DNA of 41,717 nucleotides, from contig JAFWAG010000010.1 of assembly GCA_017507765.1 (NCBI GenBank), positions 1 to 41,717 of the forward strand, read 5' to 3'. A program made the translations under genes and the position numbers. The notes beneath the pieces were generated by a model that was not told the origin of the DNA, did not search any database, and saw nothing but the letters and a program-made list of their open reading frames with translations. Of the stretch, positions 16,560 through 25,697 are shown piece after piece; within the stretch, counting starts at the first letter, position 1; the number at the start of each line of letters is the position of its first letter. Source of the stretch: Alphaproteobacteria bacterium (GTDB lineage Bacteria; Pseudomonadota; Alphaproteobacteria; CACZRW01).

Positions 16560-18374
16560 TTATTTATCCCCTCTTTTTTCCTGATATATTCTTTTTAAAC
16601 GAGCTTTTAACAGTCCGCCTTTATCTTCTTGAACACGGTTAAGCATTTGGATATCCGATTGTTCTTCTTCGGACATTTCCGAAGGCTGGGGCTGATTTTG
16701 CTCTTCTTCCTTTGGCTCGGCAGCGGCTTTTTCTTCCTGTTGGCGTTCATATTCTGCCTTTAGTTTTTCAAGCTCCTCTTTGCTCAGCTCTTCTTTTGGC
16801 TTTTCATCTTGCATTCCGGAGTCTTCTTTTTGCGTATCCTTTTCTTTATCGTCAAAAGAGCCGTCTTTCTGCGGGTCATTGGAGCCAGAGCTTTGCCGTT
16901 CTTCTTCATGGCGGTTGTCTTCGTTGCTATCATCGTTCTTATCGTCAGGATTTTTCTGCTGTTTTGGTTGCTCTTGCTGTAATTTATTTTGTTGGTGTTG
17001 TTTTTGCCGTTCCTGTTCCCGCTTTAAATATTCCAGATTATAATTGGCGTCTTCATGTTCGGGAGCAATCTTTAAAGCGGCTTCATAGGCGGATATCGCT
17101 CCGTCTATATCGCCACTGTAAGCCTTAGCATTGCCCAAATTATAAAGCGAAGTTACGTCGGAAAGTCCGGAAAGAGAAGATACGGCAGCAGGATATTCCC
17201 CTGCTTTATATTGAGCATAACCTTTCCATGAAGGGTCGGAGAACTTTTTTCCGGCTTCTTTATATTCCCCTTTTTCTATTGCTTTCATTGCCTGTTGGGA
17301 GGGGTTTAGCCACAAATCTTCCCATACTCCGGCAGAAGAGACGGAAGGATTCATAATAAATAAAGCTATAACCGCAATAAAACCACGGCGGAAGGCGAAT
17401 AAAAATAAAAGTATTACCGGAATAATTAAATAAACGCCCATATCTTTCCATTCATCAACATCAACATTTTTAAGCTGAATATTTTTATTTAAGCTTAAAG
17501 GAGAAAGTAATACTTGATATAAGTCGCTGTCATCTGTGCTTACTTTGGCAAAGCCTCCGTTACCGGCGGAAGCAAGCTTGGCAAGTTCGGGAAGTCCGGT
17601 TTTGAATAAAATTGTTCGCCCTTGAGCATCGGTATAAAAGTTCCCTTCCGGACTGGGAGCCGGTGCGCCGCCTTCCGTTCCAACCGCCAAAACGGAAACT
17701 ATATGCCCTTTATCGGCGGCTTTGCGAACTTCGGGAAGCGCATTTACGGCAGATGATGCTCCGGCTCCGCTAAGAACGATTATTCTGCCTTTGCCGGCTT
17801 TGGCGCTTTCCAAAAGATTTACCGCTTCGCTGATACCTTTTTCAATAATACTGGCGCCGTTACCCGGCATAACCGATAAATCCAAAGTGGGAATTATATT
17901 CTCTATGACCGATAAATCCTCGCTTAACGGCGAAACCATATAGCCTTCGTTATCAAAAAGGACTAAAGCCGCCCTATCGCCTTTGATTTTTTTCAGTAAA
18001 TCATAAAGCTTATACTTTGCACGGTCTAAACGGGAGGGATTAACGTCTCCCGCCCCCATATCAACACCCATATCCAGAACAAAAACCGTATTGTCGCCGC
18101 CGGTAGCTCCTTGGGAGGGCATACGTTCCCACGTTGGGCCGGATAACGCCAAAATGCTTAGAATATAAGCCGCAACCAAAGCGGCAATTGATAACTTTGC
18201 CGTTCGGGCTTTTTGGTGAGTAAGAAGGACGTCCAACAAATGACTGTCGCAGATGTTTTTCCATGCACTGCCGGAATTGCCGTATAAACGCAAAATATTC
18301 GGTATCAGGAAAAGCCCGATTAACGCAATCAACCATAACGGCCGCAAAAAATGAAAGTTTTCAATAAAACTCAT
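16560..18374 (-). CDS. BatB-BatC fusion: vWA domain plus TPR protein
   Basis: A 604-residue fusion. Residues 1-85 contain two membrane helices; 95-300 are a von Willebrand A domain; a third helix lies near 315-335; then TPR-like repeats (about 365-455, with SLYNLGNAKAYSGDIDGAIS) lead into a long, low-complexity Gln/Lys/Glu tail ending in a motif (MLNRVQEDKGGLLKARLKR) typical of BatC. The vWA metal site is degenerate: where BatB normally has DxSxS, this protein has Asp101-Met-Gly-Val-Asp105, lacking both serines. Its ATG overlaps the batA stop by four bases (ATGA). Confidence 0.87.
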   Translation of the reverse strand: MSFIENFHFLRPLWLIALIGLFLIPNILRLYGNSGSAWKNICDSHLLDVLLTHQKARTAKLSIAALVAAYILSILALSGPTWERMPSQGATGGDNTVFVLDMGVDMGAGDVNPSRLDRAKYKLYDLLKKIKGDRAALVLFDNEGYMVSPLSEDLSVIENIIPTLDLSVMPGNGASIIEKGISEAVNLLESAKAGKGRIIVLSGAGASSAVNALPEVRKAADKGHIVSVLAVGTEGGAPAPSPEGNFYTDAQGRTILFKTGLPELAKLASAGNGGFAKVSTDDSDLYQVLLSPLSLNKNIQLKNVDVDEWKDMGVYLIIPVILLFLFAFRRGFIAVIALFIMNPSVSSAGVWEDLWLNPSQQAMKAIEKGEYKEAGKKFSDPSWKGYAQYKAGEYPAAVSSLSGLSDVTSLYNLGNAKAYSGDIDGAISAYEAALKIAPEHEDANYNLEYLKREQERQKQHQQNKLQQEQPKQQKNPDDKNDDSNEDNRHEEERQSSGSNDPQKDGSFDDKEKDTQKEDSGMQDEKPKEELSKEELEKLKAEYERQQEEKAAAEPKEEEQNQPQPSEMSEEEQSDIQMLNRVQEDKGGLLKARLKRIYQEKRGDK

Positions 18375-19369
18375 GACTTTCTTGCCTCCGCCAATGCAAA
18401 TAAAACTGCCAACATACTTAAAAGCAACGCTGCTCCCAACGGGAAGAAAAATAATTCCCGCACCGGACGAATATAAAAGCTGCCGATTTCCGAAGGCTCC
18501 AGTTCATCAATTTTCTGATATATTCTCTGAAGTTCCGAAGTGTTATAAGCTCGGAAATATTCTCCGCCGGTAGAGGTGGCTATTTTTTGCAGATTTTCCT
18601 CATCCAACTCTTTGGAAGGATTGGTTTTTTGCGTACCAAACGGAGTTCGGATACTTTTGATATAGGCGCCGACACCAATCGTATAAATCTTCACTTTCAT
18701 TTTACGGGCAAGGTTAATCGCTTGCTCTACATTCAAATTGCCGGAGTTAGAAGTTCCGTCCGAAAGCAGAATAATTACCTTGCTGTCCGAGGGGATTTCC
18801 TGCATCGACTTTAATGAAAGTCCCAAAGCATCACCAATTGAAGTAAGCTGTCCCGCAAAGCCAATTTCCAATTCATCAAGCATTTTGCGTGCTGTATCCG
18901 TATCGGCAGTCAACGGAACGTACAGATAGCTGTTAGTGCCAAAGGCAACCAAGCCTATTCTGTCACCTTCTCTGCCGGCAATAAAACTGTCGGCAACCGC
19001 TTTGACAACGCTTAATCTATCCAGATATTTACCGTTTAACTCGAAATCGTCCATGCTCATACTACCGGAAATGTCTATTGCCATAATTAAATTGCGGGCA
19101 TTTTCCGTGGCGGGAACTACATCGCCGACCCATTGCGGACGAGCCGCTGCACAAACCAATAAAATCCAAAGTATGGAAAGGAAAACCAACCGGCCTTTGC
19201 CCGAAGAACTTAAAACCGAACCTTTGCGGGATTTCAAGCCGGCAATATCCCGAAAAAACGGGATTTTAAGCGCTTCGCCGCCTTCTTTCGCCGGAGAGCC
19301 GGCAAACTTCCTTACCAACCACGGCAACGGCAATAACAAAAACAATAAAGGCCATGCAAAACCAGTCAT
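18371..19369 (-). CDS. batA: BatA-like vWA domain membrane protein
   Basis: About 332 residues from the ATG at 19367-19369, with an N-terminal membrane helix, a second helix near residue 65-80, a vWA domain with an intact MIDAS (Asp99, Ser101, Ser103 in AIDISGSMSMDDF), and a C-terminal helix. The upstream in-frame TTG at 19426 would add 19 hydrophilic residues before the membrane helix and is less likely. It heads the run batA-batBC-batD-mrcA-prfB. The MoxR ATPase and DUF58 protein that usually precede batA are absent; alaS lies upstream. Confidence 0.87.
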   Translation of the reverse strand: MTGFAWPLLFLLLPLPWLVRKFAGSPAKEGGEALKIPFFRDIAGLKSRKGSVLSSSGKGRLVFLSILWILLVCAAARPQWVGDVVPATENARNLIMAIDISGSMSMDDFELNGKYLDRLSVVKAVADSFIAGREGDRIGLVAFGTNSYLYVPLTADTDTARKMLDELEIGFAGQLTSIGDALGLSLKSMQEIPSDSKVIILLSDGTSNSGNLNVEQAINLARKMKVKIYTIGVGAYIKSIRTPFGTQKTNPSKELDEENLQKIATSTGGEYFRAYNTSELQRIYQKIDELEPSEIGSFYIRPVRELFFFPLGAALLLSMLAVLFALAEARKS

Positions 19370-19471
19370 ATTGATACTTTCGTACTTTCTGCCAAATAAA
19401 CTGTTTGTTTCATACCATAAAAACAAGAAAGGTAAAATACTCTAAAAAGATATAAACAAACTGCTAAGAAT

Positions 19472-19500
19472 AAAAAAGCGGGGAATCTCCCCGCCTTTTT
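19472..19500. terminator. Strong bidirectional terminator after alaS
   Basis: GCGGGGA (19478-19484) and TCCCCGC (19488-19494) form a perfect seven-base GC-rich stem with a three-base loop. It is flanked by AAAAAA on the left and CTTTTTT on the right, so it has a U tract in both directions. On the minus strand it begins at the alaS stop and separates alaS from batA. Confidence 0.9.
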
Positions 19501-22142
19501 TAACTCGCCTTTAAAATGTCGGCTATTTTTTGTAAAGCATCGTTGGCTTTATCCGCATTCGGACTTCCGGCTTGCGCCATATCAGGACGACCGCCTCCGC
19601 CATTACCGCCGGAAACTGCCGCCGCAGCTTTGACCAAATCAACGGCATTGACTTTGCCCGTCAAATCGTTGGTTACACCGACAACAATAGAAAGCTTTCC
19701 GCCAAGAGTGGTTAACAAAGCAACCACACCGGAACCAATCTGCTTTTTAAGCGCATCAACGGCAGGCTTTAAATCAGAGGGAGGAATATCGTTCATGATT
19801 TTGCTGATAAAGTTAAAGTCTCCGGCTTTGGAAACCTCACTCTTTCCGGCTCCGGAACCTCCGGCAGCCAATTTTAAACGCATATCCGCAAGTTCTTTTT
19901 CCAAGTGCTTTCTTTCGTCTTGTAATAAAGCAATGCGAGAAACAATATCCGAAACCGGAGATTTTAAGATTTCCGCCGCCTCGACAACTATTTCGTTCTG
20001 GGCTCTGGCATAGCGAATTGCCGCCATACCGGATACAGCCTCAATACGGCGAATACCCGCAGCAACTGCGCTTTCCGAGACAATACGGAAACTGCCGATG
20101 TCTCCGGTACGGTTGACATGAGTTCCGCCGCATAATTCTATCGACACTTTTTCGGCGCCTTCACCCATGGTCAAAACACGGACTTCTTCACCGTATTTTT
20201 CTCCGAATAACGCCATAGCCCCTTCCTGCATAGCTTCATCAGGAGTCATAAGGCGGGTGCTGACCGGAAGGTTTTTCAAGATATTACGGTTTACTTCATC
20301 TTCAACCATTTTAAGTTCTTCCGCCGTCATCTGGCGAGAATGACTGAAGTCAAAACGAAGATGCTCCGGAGTTACCAACGAACCTTTCTGGGCGACATGA
20401 GTACCCAACACCTTACGCAAAGCGGCGTGCAAAAGGTGAGTTACCGAATGGTGAGCCTTGATATTTGCCCGCTTGTCCGTATCTACGGTCAAATTAACGG
20501 CATCGCCGACTTTGATTTCTCCGCTTTCAATTTTACCGACATGGACGAATAAATCTCCGGTCTTTTTCCAAGTATCGAAAATCCGGATACGAACTCCCGC
20601 ATTATCAATGTAGCCCGTATCTCCGCACTGACCGCCGGATTCTCCGTAAAAAGGCGTCTGGTTAACAATAATCATAACGTCTTCACCGACGGCGGCATTA
20701 CTTACTTCCTTGCCGTCTTTGACCAAAGCCATAACCTGACCTTCCGAGGCTTCGGTCGTATAGCCGAAGAACTCTGTCTTGCCAAGCTTTTCCCGCAAAG
20801 AGAACCAAACGGCATCGGTAGCGGCTTCGCCCGAACCTGCCCAAGATTTTTTCGCTTCGGCACGCTGTTTAGCCATGGCGGCTTCAAAGCCTTTGACATC
20901 AACGCCAAGCTTGCGGCTGCGCAAAGCGTCCTGCGTCAAATCCAAGGGGAAACCATAAGTATCGTAAAGCTTAAATGCTATATCTCCCGCAAGGCTGTCG
21001 CCTTCTTTGAGGTCAAGAGTTTCACTGTCTAAAAGCTTTAAGCCTCGGTCTAAGGTCTGTTTAAAGCGGGTTTCTTCCAACTTCAAAGTTTCAACAATCA
21101 AAGCTTCGGCACGGGTAAGTTCCGGATAAATGTCCGCCATAAGATGCTTTAACGCCGGAACTAACTTCCACATCAAAGGATCTTTACAACCCATTAAATG
21201 GGCGTGCCGCATCGCTCTGCGCATAATCCGGCGCAAAACATAGCCACGGCCTTCATTCGCCGGTAAAACGCCATCGGCAATAAGGAAGCAAGAAGAACGA
21301 AGGTGATCAGCAATTACCCGCAAAGAAACTCTGTGCTTGCCGTAAATATCGGCAATTCCGGCTTCTTCCGCCGCCGCTTCTATCAAGCTTTTAATGCCGT
21401 CGGTTTCATAGTTATCAAACGTTCCCTGCATGACGGCAGCCAAACGTTCCAATCCCGAACCGGTATCAATCGAAGGGCGTGGAAGGTTAATTCTTTCCCC
21501 GTTTTCAAGCTGTTCATACTGCATAAACACCAAGTTCCAAATCTCTACGAACCGGTCGCCGTCTTGTTCCGGAGTTCCGGGCGCTCCGCCGGGAATGTTC
21601 TCCCCATGGTCGTAAAATATTTCCGAACAAGGACCGCAAGGACCGGTGTCTCCCATAGCCCAGAAGTTATCGGAAGTCGGAATGCGGATAATTTTATCAT
21701 CGGGAAAACCGGCAATCTTTTTCCATAAGTTCCATGCTTCATCATCTTCGGAATAAACCGTAACGCAAAGTCTATCCTTGGGGAGTTCAAACTCTTTGGA
21801 AATCAAGTTCCAAGCGTTCGTTATCGCCTGTTCCTTAAAATAATCGCCAAAAGAAAAATTGCCCATCATTTCAAAGAATGTATGGTGGCGAGCTGTATAA
21901 CCGACATTATCCAAGTCATTATGCTTTCCGCCGGCACGCACACACTTCTGTGCCGTGGTGGCTCTGACATACGGGCGTTTTTCCTGTCCGGTGAAAACAT
22001 TTTTAAACTGCACCATTCCGGCGTTAGTAAACATCAAAGTCGGGTCATTTCTGGGAACCAGAGGGCTTGACGAGACAACTTCATGCCCATTTTTCTGAAA
22101 GAAATCCAGAAAAGCTTTGCGAATATCATTTGTAGTTATCAT
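19500..22142 (-). CDS. alaS: Alanine--tRNA ligase
   Basis: Charges tRNA-Ala and edits mischarged Ser/Gly-tRNA. At 880 residues it is full length: class II catalytic core (start [20 protein letters not shown], then [16 protein letters not shown] and [18 protein letters not shown]), tRNA recognition domain, editing domain with the metal-binding [12 protein letters not shown] near 565 and CGGTH near 667, a coiled coil and the C-terminal C-Ala domain (Gly-rich [15 protein letters not shown]). AGAGG precedes the ATG. It follows the divL-like gene by 69 bases and ends in a strong terminator. Confidence 0.98.
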   Translation of the reverse strand: MITTNDIRKAFLDFFQKNGHEVVSSSPLVPRNDPTLMFTNAGMVQFKNVFTGQEKRPYVRATTAQKCVRAGGKHNDLDNVGYTARHHTFFEMMGNFSFGDYFKEQAITNAWNLISKEFELPKDRLCVTVYSEDDEAWNLWKKIAGFPDDKIIRIPTSDNFWAMGDTGPCGPCSEIFYDHGENIPGGAPGTPEQDGDRFVEIWNLVFMQYEQLENGERINLPRPSIDTGSGLERLAAVMQGTFDNYETDGIKSLIEAAAEEAGIADIYGKHRVSLRVIADHLRSSCFLIADGVLPANEGRGYVLRRIMRRAMRHAHLMGCKDPLMWKLVPALKHLMADIYPELTRAEALIVETLKLEETRFKQTLDRGLKLLDSETLDLKEGDSLAGDIAFKLYDTYGFPLDLTQDALRSRKLGVDVKGFEAAMAKQRAEAKKSWAGSGEAATDAVWFSLREKLGKTEFFGYTTEASEGQVMALVKDGKEVSNAAVGEDVMIIVNQTPFYGESGGQCGDTGYIDNAGVRIRIFDTWKKTGDLFVHVGKIESGEIKVGDAVNLTVDTDKRANIKAHHSVTHLLHAALRKVLGTHVAQKGSLVTPEHLRFDFSHSRQMTAEELKMVEDEVNRNILKNLPVSTRLMTPDEAMQEGAMALFGEKYGEEVRVLTMGEGAEKVSIELCGGTHVNRTGDIGSFRIVSESAVAAGIRRIEAVSGMAAIRYARAQNEIVVEAAEILKSPVSDIVSRIALLQDERKHLEKELADMRLKLAAGGSGAGKSEVSKAGDFNFISKIMNDIPPSDLKPAVDALKKQIGSGVVALLTTLGGKLSIVVGVTNDLTGKVNAVDLVKAAAAVSGGNGGGGRPDMAQAGSPNADKANDALQKIADILKAS

Positions 22143-22211
22143 TTTTTCCTCTAATTTTAACTGATTTTTCTTTGTTGTATCCCTCTTAAAGAGGTTTGTC
22201 CAGAGCTACGT

Positions 22212-24584
22212 TTATTGAACTTTGTCGGCAGGAAGGAAAATATTCAAAGAGGCAGAAGTCTCTTTTGGCTCAAATGCCATATAGCCGCCGTGAACCGAAA
22301 CCAAAGATTTTACCAAAGCTTCGCCTGCGCCAAGGTAAGACGGGAAAATATCCGCAAAGTTTTCTTCCCCGAAAGCTTCGATAATAAAGCTAAACCTCAG
22401 CCACTCTTTTTCTTTGTCGGCAACATCTTCTGCACTTTTAATCTTATTAAGAAGTATGGTTAAGTTTTTCCCTTTGCCGCTTTGATTTAAAGAGCAGGCA
22501 AAGACATAGCGCAAAACTTGTTTAATTCTGGCTTTGTCCGCAATAATCCAACTGACTTCCGGAGCGCAATCTATATCAACCGCAACGTTACGACGCAAAG
22601 CCCTGTCGGCAAGCTCGTCGCCTATATCATCAAGCAAGGCTTTGATTTCTACGGCATCAAGGTTAAGCGAATTACTGCCGCCTTCCGCCAAGGCTAAATC
22701 CATTAAATCGGCAAAAAGTTCTTTGATATCCAACGATTTAAGCAAAACCGGACCCGCCACGGAAGATTTCCGGATTAGAGCGCAAAGCTCGGAAAGCGGA
22801 GTTTTTAGCTCCTCTGCCAAATCAGCAATAAAGCGACTGCGCAAAGCATTCATGCGGGTGGTTATCTGGCTTCTTTCCTTTAATATTCTTTCCGTCCGTG
22901 CCGAATTGGTAATATCAAAAAACGTAATCAAGACGCCCCCGTCAGCCAAACCGACACAGGAAGATTCCAAAATCTTCCCGTCAAGCCTGGCAATCCTAAT
23001 CTGGGTTTCGGAAGATTCACTAAACAACTGCATCATGCGGTTTTTAATGCTCTGCCATTCTTCGTCATTGGCGGTAAAATAAGGCTTATGCTTTTCCACC
23101 AATTCTTCCAAAAGCGGGTTGGAGTTTAAGAAATCAGCCGACAAATCCCACAAATCCGCATAGGCGGCGTTGGAAAGCTTTAATTTCCCGTTGGTATCAA
23201 ACAAAGCGACCGCTTCGTGAATATTATCAATAGTGGTGCGCTGTACTTCTATCAACGTATTAAAAGAGCGTTCCATGGCTATACGGTCGGTAATGTCTTC
23301 ATAGCTTATCAGCAAGCCGCCCAACGGGTGCGGAAGCATAAAACGGCGAAGGGTGCGACCTTGCGGCAAGTGCATAAGTCCTTCCTCCGGCTTTAAAAGA
23401 TTTTTGAAAAGCTCTAATTCCTCTCGCTTAAAGGCGGGGAAATCCCTTACTTCCGGCAAAGCCCTCTTCTCTCTTAACGCTTCCAAAAAGGACGAATAGG
23501 TAGGAGCGGCGTCAAGCCAATCGGCATCTAAGCCCCAAAGCTTTAAAAACGGCGAATTATAAAAGGAAAGGCGGGTGTTTGAATTAAAAATAACAATGGC
23601 GGTGGTCAGGTTTTCCAAAACTCCGTTATGAGCGCCGATATAGCTTTTTAAACGGTTTTCCAATTCTTCTTCTTTGTCCAAAAACTGCGCCATGCCAATG
23701 GTGGCACGGTTTTCACCGCTTCCCTGTTTGGGCAGAGGCATTTCGGAAATGGCAGAAAAATGCCTGCCTCCGTTCATAACCAGATGTTCTTTTTCGGTCA
23801 TTATTTTGCCCGCCGAGCGTGCGGCCGCAGCCAAAGCACGAGTCTTTCGCAAAGCATCGCCTTGGGCAAGTTCCAGTCCTTTTTCCTTAACCTCCGCCAA
23901 ATCAGAAGCGCCAACTGCCTTGATATAAGCCTTATTACAAAAACTTAAAGCCAGATTGTCGTCTCTGACCCACAGAGGGAAAGGAAGAACGTCAACAACT
24001 TCTTTGATAAAATCATATTGATGTTCAAGTTCGCGGTTTTCTTCATACAAGGTTTCCATAGAGTCCGCATTTTCGGTAATGTCCCGCATCCATACCGTAT
24101 CGGCAAGCACTATACCGCCAATGCTTTCGCTGCGGCAACCGACCGTAATAATCCGGCGGTCGGTATCCGCTATCCGCACTTCTTTGGCAAAAGGCTCGCC
24201 CTTTTCCTTTAAACGGGTAACCAGATTTTGAAAATCGTCTCTATCCTCTGCCGATATGCGCCCTAAAACCGCAACAAAATCAGATTCTACGCCTTTATAA
24301 AGTCCAAGCAAAACCGCCAAACGACGAGAGCAAACCTCTCTTTTCGGGGCGTCTCCGTACCCGTAAAACCAAGAAAAATAGCCGTCCGGAGCCATGGCTA
24401 AAACTTCATAAAAACGTTCCGTTTCCAAACGCGAAGAAAACTCCTCGGCAGTTTTGCTTTTCAGGCGGCGGAATAAAAGAATAATGGCAACGCTTAAGGC
24501 AATTAAAACCGAAAGCAAAAGTGCAAACGTGAAAAAAGGGACTGCAACTGCTCCATTACCTATGAAAACCGGAAATAAACCCAT
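22212..24584 (-). CDS. divL: DivL-like PAS-containing pseudo-histidine kinase
   Basis: A 790-residue membrane-anchored sensor: one N-terminal helix (about 13-40), about four PAS-like domains (roughly 55-170, 190-310, 325-430, 440-565), a HisKA-like helix pair and a degenerate ATPase domain. In the H-box, where active kinases read SHELRTPL, this protein reads AEELKTPL with Glu591 in place of the phospho-accepting His. The N-box asparagines are also gone (QVLRYVFACSLNQSG), so phosphotransfer is unlikely. This is the architecture of DivL, the Caulobacter pseudo-kinase (Tyr at that position) that controls CckA and hence CtrA. DivL assignment is an inference from architecture. It starts one base after the rapZ stop. 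Confidence 0.75.
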   Translation of the reverse strand: MGLFPVFIGNGAVAVPFFTFALLLSVLIALSVAIILLFRRLKSKTAEEFSSRLETERFYEVLAMAPDGYFSWFYGYGDAPKREVCSRRLAVLLGLYKGVESDFVAVLGRISAEDRDDFQNLVTRLKEKGEPFAKEVRIADTDRRIITVGCRSESIGGIVLADTVWMRDITENADSMETLYEENRELEHQYDFIKEVVDVLPFPLWVRDDNLALSFCNKAYIKAVGASDLAEVKEKGLELAQGDALRKTRALAAAARSAGKIMTEKEHLVMNGGRHFSAISEMPLPKQGSGENRATIGMAQFLDKEEELENRLKSYIGAHNGVLENLTTAIVIFNSNTRLSFYNSPFLKLWGLDADWLDAAPTYSSFLEALREKRALPEVRDFPAFKREELELFKNLLKPEEGLMHLPQGRTLRRFMLPHPLGGLLISYEDITDRIAMERSFNTLIEVQRTTIDNIHEAVALFDTNGKLKLSNAAYADLWDLSADFLNSNPLLEELVEKHKPYFTANDEEWQSIKNRMMQLFSESSETQIRIARLDGKILESSCVGLADGGVLITFFDITNSARTERILKERSQITTRMNALRSRFIADLAEELKTPLSELCALIRKSSVAGPVLLKSLDIKELFADLMDLALAEGGSNSLNLDAVEIKALLDDIGDELADRALRRNVAVDIDCAPEVSWIIADKARIKQVLRYVFACSLNQSGKGKNLTILLNKIKSAEDVADKEKEWLRFSFIIEAFGEENFADIFPSYLGAGEALVKSLVSVHGGYMAFEPKETSASLNIFLPADKVQ

Positions 24585-24585
24585 T

Positions 24586-25467
24586 TTACCGCCCTATTTC
24601 CCTATGTCTGGAAATGGTTTCATGCCCATTGCCGGCAAGCCATTTTGCCAATTCCTCGGCAACATATACGGAACGGTGGCGACCTCCGGTACAGCCGACG
24701 GCTATGGTCAAATAGCTTTTGCCCTCTTCGACATACCGAGGCAACAATATGGCAAGCAATTCTTCAATTTTTTCCATAAAAGCAGCATAATCAACATCTT
24801 GACGGATATATGAGCCGACAGCTTCGTCAAGACCGGTTAAAGGCCTAAGCTCCTCTGCATAATGGGGATTTTTTAAGCACCTTACGTCAAAAACAATATC
24901 CGCTTCCTGCGGTAAGCCGTTGCGATAGGCAAACGACATAACCGTAATGACCATTTCTCTGCTTTGATTGCGGGTGAAGATTTTCTCGACAATCCTTTTT
25001 AAATCTGCCGAATTAAGCTCGGACGTGTCTATCATGTTCGTGGCAAGTTCCTGCAAGCCGGACAAAGCTTTCCTTTCTTCGACAATGCCCGTGGCCAACG
25101 ATTTTCTTCGGGAATACGGGTGAAGACGGCGCGTTTCCGTATAACGGCGCATGATTTCTCTGTCTTGGCAATCCAAAAACAACAATCGTAAATCTATTTG
25201 CGGGTGTTCGCTTAAATTATCAAATAAATCGGCAAGCTGTTCGGCGGAAAAATCCCTTTTTACCGTATCAATACCTACGGCTATCGGCGTGTCCATATCC
25301 TTGGAATCAGACGGAATAAGGACAGAGGAAAGCATATTCAACGGAAGACCGTCAATAACATCAAAGCCGTTATCCGTAAACGTATGCAAAACCGTAGTCT
25401 TGCCCGCTCCGGACAAGCCGACAACGATAATCGCAAACCTTCGATGCATCTTGTCTTCTTTTTGCAT
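24586..25467 (-). CDS. rapZ: RNase adapter protein RapZ (YvcJ/YhbJ family P-loop protein)
   Basis: Nucleotide-binding protein; in E. coli RapZ directs RNase E to the sRNA GlmZ and so tunes glucosamine-6-phosphate synthesis. 293 residues here, with Walker A GLSGAGKTT near residue 18, the central LFLDCQDREIMRRYTETRRL block, and the C-terminal family signature GCTGGRHRSVYVAEELAKWL. An alternative start is Met7 (25447-25449), which places the P-loop at the usual distance. The HPr kinase and PTS genes that often accompany rapZ in alphaproteobacteria are absent; instead it is coupled (one-base gap) to the divL-like gene. Confidence 0.93.
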   Translation of the reverse strand: MQKEDKMHRRFAIIVVGLSGAGKTTVLHTFTDNGFDVIDGLPLNMLSSVLIPSDSKDMDTPIAVGIDTVKRDFSAEQLADLFDNLSEHPQIDLRLLFLDCQDREIMRRYTETRRLHPYSRRKSLATGIVEERKALSGLQELATNMIDTSELNSADLKRIVEKIFTRNQSREMVITVMSFAYRNGLPQEADIVFDVRCLKNPHYAEELRPLTGLDEAVGSYIRQDVDYAAFMEKIEELLAILLPRYVEEGKSYLTIAVGCTGGRHRSVYVAEELAKWLAGNGHETISRHREIGR

Positions 25468-25545
25468 GTATCCCGCCGTTTTACTGTTATTTAAATATTT
25501 TATAGCCTCTATTCAACCTTAAATCAACCAGAGCTTATGGTTAAA

Positions 25546-25695
25546 TTATAATGAATTGTAACAGATGCGCCTACGGCAGAAAAAATCCTTAACGTATTCC
25601 CCAAAACCACCAATGACCTTGATTGAGGCTATAAATAACAGCACAAATAAAAGTTCCTTTCTTTCTTCGATACGGTGATAGATATACTTCTTCAT
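25546..25695 (-). pseudogene. Remnant of a second copy of the seven-helix membrane gene
   Basis: ATG at 25693-25695 begins two bases after the stop of the intact membrane gene. Its first 17 codons (MKKYIYHRIEERKELLF) match the first 17 codons of the intact gene at 26534 with one amino-acid change and a few silent ones. After that the similarity ends and the frame stops at 25546 after 49 residues. The layout (two-base gap after the previous stop) copies that of the intact gene, so this is best read as the 5' stub of a tandem duplicate that was mostly deleted. Confidence 0.7.
25642..25695 (-). repeat. Direct repeat, copy 2 (copy 1 at 26482-26534)
   Basis: About 50 bases containing AAAGTTCCTTTCTTTCTTCG then ATACGGTGATAGATATACTT recur with few differences at 26482-26534, where they encode the start of the intact membrane protein. 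The two copies are about 840 bases apart and bracket the membrane gene, so recombination between them could delete or duplicate it. Confidence 0.85.
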
Positions 25696-25697
25696 TA

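Noticed and set aside
19370-19426. Longer BatA start at TTG 19426
   Set aside because: The extra 19 residues are polar, precede the membrane helix and have no clear ribosome binding site; ATG 19369 fits family starts better.
22182-22194. CCTCTT-A-AAGAGG hairpin between divL and alaS as a terminator
   Set aside because: The stem is about five pairs and no T run follows in either direction.
25537-25544. TTAACCAT (minus strand) upstream of rapZ-divL, matching a CtrA half-site
   Set aside because: A single eight-base match is expected by chance about once in a window this size, and no paired TTAA at seven-base spacing is present.
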